From Amorphophallus konjac (Eukaryota > Streptophyta > Magnoliopsida > Alismatales > Araceae), in assembly GCA_022559845.1 (NCBI GenBank), contig CM040128.1:177188413-177252412 (forward strand): a DNA stretch of 64,000 nt, read 5' to 3'. How positions within the stretch are numbered: the first letter of the stretch is position 1; every line of letters begins with the position of its first letter. The notes beneath the pieces were generated by a model, which was not told where the DNA came from, did no database searches, and saw only the letters and a list, made by a program, of their open reading frames with translations. The translations under genes and the position numbers were made by a program. Of the stretch, positions 1 to 9,493 are shown piece after piece.

Positions 1-1119
1 AAGGTTGATAGCACTAGTGTTATCACACAGAATCGGGACACAACCAAGATCCACCAAGTAGTCTTGGAGTTGGTGTTTAATCCACAACACTTGGGTGCCA
101 CAGCTCCCCGCAGCAACATATTTTGCCTCCGCGGTTGAGAGGGCTACCGAGTGTTGTTTCTTGGAAGCCCAAGAAACTAGACACCCGGCTAGAAACTGGC
201 AATAGCCACTAGTACTCTTACGATCCAGCTTGCATCCAGCGTAATCCGCATCAGAATAAGATATAAGAGATAAATCACATGATGACGGATACCACAATCC
301 CAAATCTTGAGTGCCGGCAAGATATCGAAGGATACGTTTGACGGCAGTCAAATGGGATTCTCTAGGACTAGCTTGAAATCTAGCACAAAGGTAAACACTA
401 AACTGGATATCTGGTCGGGATGCAGTCAAGTAAATCAAAGAGCCAATCATACCTCTATAGACCTTTGCATCCACCAATTTACCATTTTCATCCGAATCTA
501 GTGAAGTTGAGGTGCTCATAGGAGTTGCAATGATTTTTCTGTTTGCCATGTCAAATCTTTTCAATAGCTCTTTAATGTATTTGGCTTGACTTATGAAGCA
601 CCCATCGTCTCCTTGGTTGACCTGCAAACCGAGAAAGAATTGAAGTTCTCCCATTAGGCTCATCTCAAATTCGCTAGTCATGAGGTTAGCAAATTCCTCA
701 CACATTTCAGATTTTGTAGAACCAAACACAATATCATCAACATAAATTTGAACAATCAAGATGTTCTTACCTTGCTTCTTGGTGAAGAGTGTTTGATCTA
801 CCTTACCTCGTGTGTACCCTTTTTCAATGAGGAATGAGCTTAGCCTTTCATACCAAGCTCTTGGTGCTTGCTTAAGTCCATAAAGCGCCCTATCTAGCTT
901 GTATACAAAATCTGCATTGTTAGACTTCTCAAAGCCAGGGGGCTGCTCAACATAGACTTCTTCTTTGATCAAGCCATTCAAGAAAGCACCTTTAACATCC
1001 ATTTGATAAAGCTTTATTCTAAGGGAGCATGCAAAGGTAAGTAAAATTCTGATGGCTTCGAGTCTACCAACTGGGGCGTAAGATTCATCAAAGTCGACCC
1101 CAAACTCTTGATTATACCC
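1..1119 (-). pseudogene. Copia reverse transcriptase and RNase H (partial, cut by window edge)
   Basis: This is the C-terminal pol part of the Sirevirus copy. Read from 1119 downward the frame stays open. It starts with GYNQEFGVDFDESYAPVGRL, typical of copia RT. It contains the catalytic YVDD near 750, then the conserved FLGLQV stretch, and ends in RNase H with a CDNTSAI motif at the window edge. The frame is joined to the upstream integrase part by an in-frame TAA at 1120-1122, where the family has Gln (ARLVAQGYNQ), so a CAA-to-TAA change broke the polyprotein. RT and RNase H would copy the element RNA inside virus-like particles. The catalytic residues look intact; the loss is in continuity. 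Confidence 0.9.
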
Positions 1120-2912
1120 TTAAGCCACCAATCTAGCTTTGTTTCTGATTATCTTGCCTTCCTCACTTAATTTGTTCCTAAAAACCCATTTAGTGCCTAT
1201 GACAGATTGTGATGATGGTCTAGGAACAAGATGCCAAACTTTGTTTCTCTCAAACTGGTTTAACTCTTCTTGCATGGAATTTATCCAGTTTTCATCTTTT
1301 AAAGCATCATCAATATTTTTGGATTCATGCTGCGAGACAAGAGCAAGTTGATCTAATTCTTCCATAATTTTAAAATGTGACCTTGTTCTAGGTGGGTCAT
1401 TCAAGCTGCCAAGGACATTCTCCAAGGGATGATCCTTAAGAATTCTAATATTTGTAGAATTGTTACCGTCTCCTGGAGCTTGATCCCTTGCATTGCTTGA
1501 TTCAGCTAGGTCACTGTCTTCTTTTATTTCTTCTTGTGGAGAATCACTCTTGTCCTTCATGCATAGGAATTCTCCATCTTCATCATTTTTCCTACAAGAG
1601 TTATCATTATTAGAATCATGATATTCATCAAATGAAACATGGGGTGATTCTTCCACAGTTTGACTTTTAATGTTATAAATTCTATAAGCCCTAGATCTAT
1701 CAGAATATCCAAGAAATATACCTTCATCGCTCTTGGGCTCGAATTTATCTAAATCTCTTTTGTCATTATTGTGAATGAAGCATTTTGATCCAAAAACTTT
1801 CATATGATGTAGAGAGGGCATTTTACCTTTGAGCAACTCATAGGGAGTCTTTTTGGTGTGAGACCTTACCATTGACCGGTTGATAATGTAACACGCCGTA
1901 TTTACCGCTTCGGCCTAAAATTTCCTTGGAAGTTACCGTTCGGCAAGCATTGTCCTCGCCATCTCTATGAGTGTTCGATTCCTTCTTTCAATAATCCCAT
2001 TTTGCTCGGGGGTTCTTGGTGAAGAGAATCGGTGTGAAATGCCTTCTGACCTGCAAAGATTATAGAAATCAGTATTCTCAAATTCACCACCGTGATCAGA
2101 TTGAATCTTGGAAATCTTAAACTCACCGTCCTGCTTTATCTTCAAATAGAGTGCCTGAAACTCATTAAAAGCATCATTTTTGTGTGTGAGAAAGAAAACT
2201 CATGTGAACCTAGAGAAATCATCTACCAGACATATCCATATTTTCTACCACTTAAACTAGCAGTTCTGGTTGGACCAAACAAGTCCATATGAATTAGCTC
2301 GAGTGGTTTGGAAGACAAATATGAGGATCTAGCCTTGAAGGATTTTCTAGTTTGTTTACCAAGGGCACATGCATCACACAACTTGTTTTCTTGTTTAAAA
2401 GATAATTCAGGCAAACCTTTCACCATTGAATGCTTTAACAATTTATGTAGAACATTGTAGCTAGCATGTCCTAGTCTACGATGCCATAACCATGCAAGTT
2501 CAGATTTTGGTACAGCAAGATAAAGATTTGCATGAGCAGGATCATCTAAGTCAATCATGTAGACATTGTTGACTCTTTTACCAGAAAATTTTACCTTGTC
2601 AGATTTTGGTTCAAGGATTTTACATGCATGAGAGTCAAACAATACTTTATGACCTTTATCACACAATTGACTTATGCTAAGCAAGTTGTATTTCAATCCT
2701 TCAACTAACAACACATTTCCAATGGAGTTGGAGAGGTTCTTACCTACATTACCTGTTCCAATGATTTTTCCTTTGTTGTTTCCTCCAAATGTGACGTATC
2801 CTCCTTCCTTTTCCTCCAAGAGACAAAATTTTGATTTGTCTCCCGTCATGTGTCTTGAACAGCCGCTATCAAGGTACCACCTGTTATGCATGGCTGCAAG
2901 ACACTCCTGCAC
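1120..2912 (-). pseudogene. Copia protease, GAG-pre-integrase and integrase (broken)
   Basis: From 2912 the frame gives WYLDSGCSRHMTG, the aspartic protease with its DSG triad. It continues into the pre-integrase zinc-binding part (LWHRRLGHAS..CDACALGKQ, an H-H-C-C finger). Near 2225 a single-base shift moves the reading from one frame to the next; the first catalytic Asp region (VDDFSRFT) is only readable in the new frame and is followed by TGA where Trp is expected. The integrase core continues with DHGGEF and the SPRTPEQNG..E motif, then stops twice around 1914-1935 (one is TAG in place of the Trp of FWAEAV). The last open stretch, 1120-1872, carries the integrase C-terminus and the first residues of RT (KWVFRNK). 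Confidence 0.88.
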
Positions 2913-2918
2913 AAAGAA

Positions 2919-5114
2919 TTAAGCAATGGGGTTTGGAACCCAGCAAAACTTGGGTCCCACCAACTTCTTCAAGTTTTCAAAACATGATACCATCTCTTTC
3001 GGAATCCAAACCTTTCTAGCATTCATGTTTTCTTTGCTTAATGCAGGAATTTTTTTTTCAACTTTGACATTCATTTTCTGTTTGGAGGTTCTTTGTTGAA
3101 CTTTGTAAAAGTTTGATGAAGTTGGCTTCTTAACCCATTGTAGCCATTGGTTGTTCTTGGGTTGAAAGTAATTGTTTTGCCACCTATGGGATTGATGATC
3201 ACAGAAATCACAATTACCCCACAAGTGAGGTGGTGTTGGCCTAAGTGATGGACCACCCCAGTTATAGTGATACCTAGAAGGCTGAGCAGGTAAAGGCCAA
3301 GAATGTGTTGACCTATGTTGCTGGGAAGATTGGCCTTTCTTAGGCTTTTGGGCAGTCTTCTTGGGGGTTTTAGTGATTTCCTCTTCAATCTTTTCTTTCC
3401 CTTTCTCCTTTTCTTTTTCCTGGTTTTGTGTGGGAGTTGTGTTCGAGGTGGAGGTTTTGGAAGATGAAATGAATGTAACAGTTTTGAGCCCAATTGGCCT
3501 TTTATTTGTTGGTTCAAAACCTAACCCTTCCTTTTTGAAGTTCATTCTAGTACCTAGCAGTGCATCTAGGTTTTCTCTTCCATCCACAAACTTTTTTAAA
3601 GATTGTTGTTTATCCTTCAACTCTTTTTGTAGGTTTTCGATATTTTGAAGAAGTTGAATGTTGACTTGTTTGACAGCTTCATACTTTTCATTGCTCAATT
3701 TACTATCTTTTTCATAGCTTTGCATTTTGAGCTTCATGCTATCAATTTCATTTCTCAAGTCTTCATTTTGAATTTCCAAGTCAGCCATTTCTTTTCTTCC
3801 TTCCTCCAAATTTTCAATCATTTTCTTAAGATCTTCAATTTCAGTCTCAAGCATAGCATTCTTATGATTGGTTTCATGATCATGCACAAAAGAATTTATT
3901 TTCTTTTTCAATGATTTATTTTCCTTTTTGTACATGTTTTATTTTTCCATCAGTTGTATATATGCTTCCTCCCAATCATCAACAGTATAATCTTCAAATG
4001 GAGAAGTTACCTCGGTTTCTTCGTCACCTTTGGCCATAAGGCAAAGATCTCCTCTTTCCTTGTCCGAGGAGCTGGTTTCATCATCACTTTCTTCCTCGTC
4101 GCTCCAAGTGGACACCATGGCCTTGTTCTTCTTCTTGCCCTTCCATTTGTCAGCCTTTTTGAGTCTGTCAGGACAATCAGTCTTGTAATGCCCTGGTTTA
4201 TTGTAAGAGTAACAAATGATTTTGTCAGGTTTCTTGAAATTTTCAGAATTAGTTTTGAAACCATTTCTCACCTTAGATCTTCCTCTGAAGAACCTCTTAC
4301 CTTCCTTTCTCAGAAATTTTCCAAACTTACGTGTAAGCATGGCCACGTCATCCTCATCTCGCTCACTAGCTGAATCCTCACTTTCATCAGAGGAGCTTTG
4401 ACGGCTAGGTCCTGCTTTAAGAGCTAAAGACTTTTTCTTTGGTGCCTCAACCTCTTTGCTCTTAAGGTTGATCTCATAGGTCATTAGTGACCCAATGAGT
4501 TCATCTACCTTTGTAGTGGAAAGATTTCTGGATTCTTCCACCACGGTAGCCTTCATGTGCCATGAAGGAGTTAATGATCTGAGAATTTTTCTTACAATTT
4601 CTTGCTCTGTATATTTCTTTCCCAAATCAGTTAAACTATTAGTAAGCACAGTCAATCGAGCATACATATCTCGAATTGACTCGTCAGGCTTCATGCGGAA
4701 CATTTCATATTCAGAAACTAGAATGTTGGCTTTTGTTTCTCGTATCTGAGAGGTTCCTTCGTAGATTACCTCTAACTTATCCCATATTTGTTTTGCAGAT
4801 GCACAGGTAGCCACTCTTGAGAATTCTACTGGATGGAGTGAGCATTACATGATGTGTTTAGCATTCCAGTTGACAGTGGATTGCCTTATCTGTTCTTTGG
4901 TCCACAAGTCCTCATTATCCGTAAGCTCATACGGACCTTTGTTGATCACTCGCCAAAGTTCGTAGTCTTGGGCGCGAATGAACACCTGCATACGATGTTT
5001 CCAATAGGGATAATTAGATCCAGTGAAATAACGAGGCCTATTCACAGCATGTCCTTCGGGTAGAAAACCCTTGGACGCTAATCCACCATTTCCCTCAAGG
5101 TCGTTGGACCCCAT
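2919..5114 (-). pseudogene. Sirevirus-type gag with coiled coil (three stop-separated pieces)
   Basis: Gag starts at the ATG at 5114 (MGSNDLEGNGG) and stays in one frame down to 2919, broken by stops at about 4845 and 3939. The first part has the copia gag core (RYFTGSNYPYWKHRMQVF). The second has the UBN2-like core (YEMFRMKPDESI) and a zinc knuckle, CYSYNKPGHYKTDC, in which the second cysteine of the CCHC box is replaced by tyrosine. The third part, 2919-3935, is a long lysine/glutamate-rich coiled coil followed by a second Cys/His cluster (CDFCDHQSH). A gag of more than 700 residues is much longer than in most copia lineages and fits Sireviruses. Gag forms the particle that packages element RNA. 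Confidence 0.85.
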
Positions 5115-5126
5115 AATGAGAGATTA

Positions 5127-5139
5127 GGCTCTTATACCA
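5127..5139 (-). other. Primer binding site (initiator tRNA-Met)
   Basis: Read on the minus strand this is TGGTATAAGAGCC, lying two bases inside the LTR edge. It differs at one position from TGGTATCAGAGCC, the usual plant copia site that pairs with the 3' end of initiator methionine tRNA. It fixes the 5' LTR on the right and the minus-strand orientation. Confidence 0.85.
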
Positions 5140-5750
5140 CTTGTTGAGTGGTGGATAGCGGATCTAGAGGGGAGGGGTGAATAGATCAGCCCCACTTTTC
5201 GTAATGCGGCCCTCTAAACAGCTAGTTAAAATGAATTACAGCGGAATAGAAACTAGCTTCCAAGTATGCTATGATTCACTTAGCAAGAGAAGCAAGATAT
5301 ATAATAATTCGATCATAAGCATGCATCTAGAACGAATCAATCACACAAGCAAACCACACTAGACATGATTTTTAAGGTGGTTCGGACTAAATTCTCAGCC
5401 CTACGTCCACCCCTCACCAAAACCCGGTGAGGCTTCACTTGTGCAGCGCACCAAACCGCAAATCGGAAACCACTGATTGCCTTCCTACTCACCACCTGGT
5501 AGGGATGTCAACCGTAAATTGGAACACCCTCCAATTACCTTCCTACTAACCACCGGTAGGAATGAATCACACTTTCAATGTTTAAACAATAATGAAAATG
5601 AAACAAATGTGAATGAACTAAAATAAGAGATTGAGTTATGAGTGAAAATGAATTGGCCCTTGTATGAAATGTTGATAAGCAACGAGGCTCCTCTTGGCTT
5701 CAACTCAATCTTCTTGATTCACCCTTGATTGGATGAATGTTCTTCACGGA

Positions 5751-6101
5751 GTACTGTTCACGTGAACAGTACCTCTTCCTTCAATTCTTCTTTCTTGATC
5801 TTCTCTTTGAATTTCTTTGAATGAATGAAGGAGATGATGAAGCTACCTTGAATCTTGATTGCTTCTTTAGCTTCTAGGAGTTTGAATGCTTGAAATATCA
5901 CCTTGGATGAGCTTGAAAGAACTTGAATGGATGAAGATGATTTCCTTTGAAGAACTTGAATCAAATCGGCTTCCTTGGATCACTTTGATAGCCTTGCTTT
6001 GATGTAATCTTCCTTGAGATTTGCTGACTTTGATTTGAGCTTGATTCCCCTTTGATTGGATGAAGAACTCCTTCACGAACTACTGTTCACGTGAACAGTA
6101 G
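5751..6101. repeat. Two 22-bp perfect palindromes with CACGTG centre
   Basis: TACTGTTCACGTGAACAGTA, extended by one matching base on each side, occurs at 5751-5772 and again at 6080-6101. The centre CACGTG is a G-box/E-box, the core bound by plant bZIP and bHLH factors. Both lie downstream of the putative TATA box in element sense, each after a similar 'gatgaa..cttcacg' context. Confidence 0.92.
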
Positions 6102-6188
6102 CTCGTCTCCAAGCTCTCTTGCAACCTCCCTTGCAGCCACCCTTGTAACCCTCTTGAAGCATTAGGGTTTCTAACCCTCTTACAAGAG

Positions 6189-6196
6189 TTTTATAG
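6189..6196 (-). promoter_or_regulatory. TATA box of the copia LTR
   Basis: In element sense the sequence reads CTATAAAA, downstream of the GGTCGACC field and upstream of the two CACGTG palindromes, where a U3/R border is expected. No other good TATA lies nearby. Confidence 0.6.
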
Positions 6197-6333
6197 ATCT
6201 TGAATGGTCTATGGACACCCCCTAGACCAGATCCACAATTTATGGGGGATTAGGTGTCTTTAGGATTAAACAAATCAAGGTTGAATGGCCTTTTTCGAAG
6301 TTGGAAACAAAGTCAACAATGAAGGCTCGGGGC

Positions 6334-6514
6334 TGGCGGTCGACCTACAGCTTCTGGCGGTCGACCTGTACTGAGAAATATGCAAACGGGCAATCCCTGG
6401 GATTTTCGGTCGACCTACACTGGCTAGCGGTCGACCTGCAGCTGACAGACTGCAGTCGGGGAGATCCCTGGCTGGGGCGGTCGACCGCCCCTGTGCTGGC
6501 GGTCGACCGCCAGC
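6334..6514. repeat. Six GGTCGACC-centred palindromes in the copia LTR
   Basis: GGTCGACC occurs at about 6338, 6358, 6408, 6428, 6478 and 6501. The last two are long perfect palindromes: GGGGCGGTCGACCGCCCC at 6474-6491 and a 20-bp one at 6495-6514. The others have one matching arm only (CGGTCGACCT). Palindrome-rich non-coding regions are known in Sireviruses; the exact motif here I only see in this sequence. Confidence 0.9.
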
Positions 6515-6882
6515 TGGGCAGAACCCGGCTTGCCCGGGTCGGTCCATTTTCTGTTCTAGCTCCGTCGCTTGACCTCTTTAGCATCCCCTTCATGTTCGTG
6601 ACTTCATCCTTGTTGGTCTAGAACGTATCAACTCAGTCTTTAGCCTTGGATTCTCTTGGTTATACGTCTTCGTGCATTAACCTTGGATTAGTGACTAGCC
6701 AAGTATGAAATGTCGACTTTTGCCTGTACAAGTGATGAGATTTGTATCCTTGCTTAGGCGCGATCAATGAGCTTTCACTTTTGCCATTGTCAGTTGATTC
6801 CTTGTGCATTCATTGGTATATCTGTCATGAACGAACCATCCCGTATGTCAGTCACATAGGAGTAAAAAAAAACAACAATGAC

Positions 6883-7994
6883 TAATAGTGTTTAGCCATT
6901 ATCAAAACCAAGAATACCACAGAATGTATTTGACTATAGAATGATGTCTAATGACTCAAATGACCTCAGGGACACAACATAATCAATCTTGACCTCAACT
7001 TCTGCTTGCCCACAATGAGCAGATAGCAGACCTATGGCATTGACCGCATAATAGACCTCGAAGTCCCTCTCCTGGTCGTAGCCGATTCCCTGCGTTTTAT
7101 TGCGGGAGAAGGGAGGTTGCCCACAGACTTGCGGAGGGTTCCACAGCTGATAGAAATATGCCGCTCGTGCGGGGTCTTGAGCTTGTGGGATGTGTTACTT
7201 TTTAGACATTTCCATAATGTGCTTTGGCATATCGTCCATCTTTTAGATTGGCTCTGGCGCCACATCAGTGGGAGTAACCTAGCCGAAATCATCTTCGGGA
7301 GGACCCGATGGGACTAAATCACCATTGTAAAAGATGATCGGCTTATCTCCCTTGCCCTTGTTGCTCCTTCTTCTCCGCTGATAGGAGACTGTGAAGGTTT
7401 TCAGCTGCTCCACCTTGTACTCTTCCTGTTGGGACGAGGGTTGAAGACATTTGGGGGGTAAGGAGATGCTTCGGTCAATGACTCGGCTGATGAGGTTGGC
7501 TTCAAAGTCAACACTTCGCCTTTCCATCTGAGTCGGATTGGCAGCGGCCTAGAGGCTTAGCCTGTGCAGTTTTACCATGTCTTGGTTGATAGTGAACAGC
7601 TGCCCTTCCTCAGCTTCAAAGTCCACTTTTTGCTTACATTTGTCTTTTACCCGCTAGGGCATTGCTAGAGTGGGTTCCCCAAAGTATAGGGAAGCATCGG
7701 CCAGGTGGCACTCATTTGGGTGGAATGGAGCCTGATCTGAAAAGACAGTATGTTGCTCCCCTCCCTTGACATATTTAATGCATTGGTGCATAGTCGATAT
7801 TGCTAGCTCGTGTTCAGTCACAGAAGGGTCGAGCCTGGGCATTTCTTTATAAGTCTAGGCGAAATAATCCCTAAACTCTTCTAGAAGTTGCCGATACGAC
7901 TACCTTTCTTTCTCACTGAGGAGGGCGCTTACAAAGGTCGGCCGGTAATCTTCTTTGCTTCCGAGATTGATCTCGATCAACTTGTCCACAGTTG
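6883..7994 (-). pseudogene. Ty3/gypsy (Tat-like) pol remnant F, left part
   Basis: Minus-strand conceptual reading from 7994 gives TVDKLIEINLGSKEDYRPTF..LLEEFRDYFA..EMPRLDPSVTEHELAI, the N-terminal shoulder of gypsy RT, followed by YVKGGEQHTVF..PFHPNECHLADASLYFGEPTLA and DFEANLISRVID. The second part matches element D at 59762-60130, so the two are the same family. Stops and small shifts are frequent. The reading continues across the insertion of B: the bases just right of B (43434 onward) supply APPKLKDGGPP immediately before TVDKL. From 6883 to about 7030 nothing clear is coded. Confidence 0.8.
7990..7994. repeat. Target site duplication of element B (left)
   Basis: AGTTG directly precedes the LTR start TGTAGACACGCC and is repeated at 43429-43433 after the LTR end TCCACA. 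Five bases is the normal length for Ty3/gypsy. Confidence 0.95.
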
Positions 7995-8142
7995 TGTAGA
8001 CACGCCGTTCTTGACGTTACAGTGAGTAAATCTCATATTACACTATGATACCCAAGGCGGCCTTCACATTTTTAAATGCTCTGGTGATTTCCTATTTTTT
8101 TGATTTTTTTTACATTTTTCTGAATTTTTCCGTGAAAAATCG

Positions 8143-8839
8143 TGGAGGTGTCTAGGAGACTGGACGCCTCCATAAATTCATATATATATAATAATAAAAA
8201 TAATAAAAAAATTGAAAAATCATAGAGGCGTCCAGGCGCCTGGACGCCTCCATAAATAAAAATAATTAAAAAATTAAAAAATCAGAAAAATCATGGAGGC
8301 GTCCAGGAGGATGGACGCCTCCATAAATGACACAAAAAAAAAATGAAAAAAATAATAAAATAATAAATAAAAATATATATATATATTCTTGAAGACGTCC
8401 AGGAGACTGGACGCCTCCATCATCCGGCTCACGGGCGGCCCCGGCCATCGACTGACCGTTGCTCAATCTGTCGTTTGAAAAGAATCCAAATCATGGAGGC
8501 GTCCAGGCCCCTGGACGCCTCCATCGTTCAGCTCACGGGCGTCCCTGGCCACTGCCCGACCGTTGCTCAGCCTGTCGTTTAAAAAGAATCCAAATAATGG
8601 AGGCGTCCAGGCCGCTGGACGCCTCCATCATTCAGCTCACGGGCACCCCAGACCCCGACTATCCGTTGACTGGATTGTAGTTCGAAAGGGATCCAATGCA
8701 ATGGAGGCGTCCAGGCCCCTGGACGCCTCCATTGCTCAGGTCACGGGTGCCCCTGGCCACTGACCATCCGTCAGCCGGTGAGATTGTCGTTTAAAAAAGA
8801 GCCAAATCATGGAGGCGTCCAGGCCCCTGGACGCCTCCA
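8143..8839. repeat. Eight 30-bp palindromes in the U3 of element B
   Basis: The unit is TGGAGGCGTCCAGG, two bases, then its reverse complement. Copies are at 8143-8172, 8223-8252, 8294-8323, 8390-8419, 8494-8523, 8598-8627, 8702-8731 and 8810-8839. The last four are nearly perfect and sit inside a direct repeat of about 103 bp that also carries 'gctcacgggc' and 'tgtcgtttaaaaa'. The first four have AT-rich spacers and one or more mismatches. The same eight are in the 3' LTR. Each arm contains GACGC/GCGTC and one CpG. Confidence 0.95.
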
Positions 8840-8852
8840 TCCTCCAGAGCTC

Positions 8853-8860
8853 TATAAATA
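8853..8860 (+). promoter_or_regulatory. TATA box of the B 5' LTR
   Basis: TATAAATA lies 13 bp after the last palindrome and is followed by GAGGCCTACCCCCCTCAG, a likely start-site region. The same box is at 42637-42644 in the 3' LTR. It would drive the genomic RNA of B. Confidence 0.8.
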
Positions 8861-9488
8861 GAGGCCTACCCCCCTCAGTCCAGGGGTCGAAAAAGAGAGC
8901 GCCGGGAGGCTGTCGGATTCCATTCCTAACCCGTGGGTGTTTTGTAGGTGAGGTTCTGCCTGATTCCTGGGTGCCCGTGCTCGCAGGAGAAAGGCCGTCT
9001 TCGCCCGTCGCACTCCCACGTCATCCCTACGCTACCGAGGCTCCGCCGGATCTCGCCATCGGCCATCCAATAAGCCATTCTCCTCTCTTTTTCCTTAGAT
9101 ATCTTGCATTCATCATATCGCATTTTTCACCCCCCTTTTGGGGGAGTCTCTTCCTGTTCCTACGTTGGTATAATCACTATCCATCATACGCATTTTCCTC
9201 CTACTCGTGTCCGAGAGGGGTTTAAAAGACAACACCAACCAGGTGTGTGTCCGGCCGTCATTTCGTTACTTGCATCGTTAGAATTGATTGCTGCACCTTC
9301 GTCTTTCTGATCCACTTGTTATTTGTTTATCGTTGTTTTGCAAGGGTACTCAAGGAAAGCCCTCCCCGTCGGCCGGCCGAAGGGGGAGGAAGAAGCAACC
9401 CACCATTTCCCGCTCTTGATGATTCACAGTTTCCGTGCCTTGTGCCAGGTACACGCGATCATTTCTTTTCATTGAGGTAACCCCTCTG

Positions 9489-9493
9489 GCGAT
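9489..9493. repeat. Target site duplication of element A (left)
   Basis: GCGAT precedes TGTAGATTC and recurs at 20226-20230 after TCTACA. The uninterrupted site is visible in the other LTR of B, which reads ggcaatcacatccc (43274 onward). Confidence 0.95.

Larger units (their letters stand above)
1..6877 (-). mobile_element. Ty1/copia element of Sirevirus type, 5' part (LTR-gag-PR-IN-RT-RH)
   Basis: Reading on the minus strand from 6877 there is a 5' LTR, an initiator-Met primer binding site, a long gag with coiled coil, protease, integrase, reverse transcriptase and the start of RNase H, which runs off the window at base 1. PR-IN-RT order defines Ty1/copia. The large gag, the LTR beginning in the style 'gatctagaggggaggggtgaatag' and palindromes in the LTR point to the Sirevirus (SIRE/Maximus) lineage. 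The reading frame has several stops and one frameshift, so this copy cannot make a polyprotein. The 3' LTR and any envelope-like frame lie outside the window. The LTR outer edge at 6877 is judged only from the terminal TGTT..AACA and could be off. Confidence 0.88.
5142..6877 (-). repeat. 5' LTR of the Sirevirus copia element
   Basis: The inner edge (TGTTGAG in plus reading, ..CTCAACA in element sense) sits next to the primer binding site. The outer edge is placed at 6877, where the inverted match AACA occurs before ATGAC. The length would be about 1.7 kb. In element sense the order is: U3 with a field of GGTCGACC palindromes (6334-6514), a TATA box (6189-6196), then R/U5 with two 22-bp CACGTG-centred palindromes and small hairpins such as CCTCACC..GGTGAGG near 5415. 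No open frame of interest lies in it. The target duplication cannot be checked because the other LTR is outside. Confidence 0.75.
7995..9493 (+). repeat. 5' LTR of element B, first part
   Basis: It starts TGTAGACACGCC and runs to GCGAT, where element A is inserted. It continues at 20231-20379. The joined length is 1648 bp, against 1649 bp for the 3' LTR. It holds the palindrome array (8143-8839), a TATA box (8853-8860) and a U5 with no coding signal. By eye the two LTRs differ by a few per cent or less, mostly in AT-rich microsatellite runs. Confidence 0.95.

Noticed and set aside
8143..8839. CRISPR array
   Set aside because: Regularly spaced palindromic repeats, but the spacers are themselves repeats, the units are in a plant LTR, and no cas gene exists.
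8459..9225. Small frames over the palindromes of the B LTR (MEASRPLDAS type)
   Set aside because: They translate the palindromic repeat and recur in every unit and in the 3' LTR; no protein evidence.
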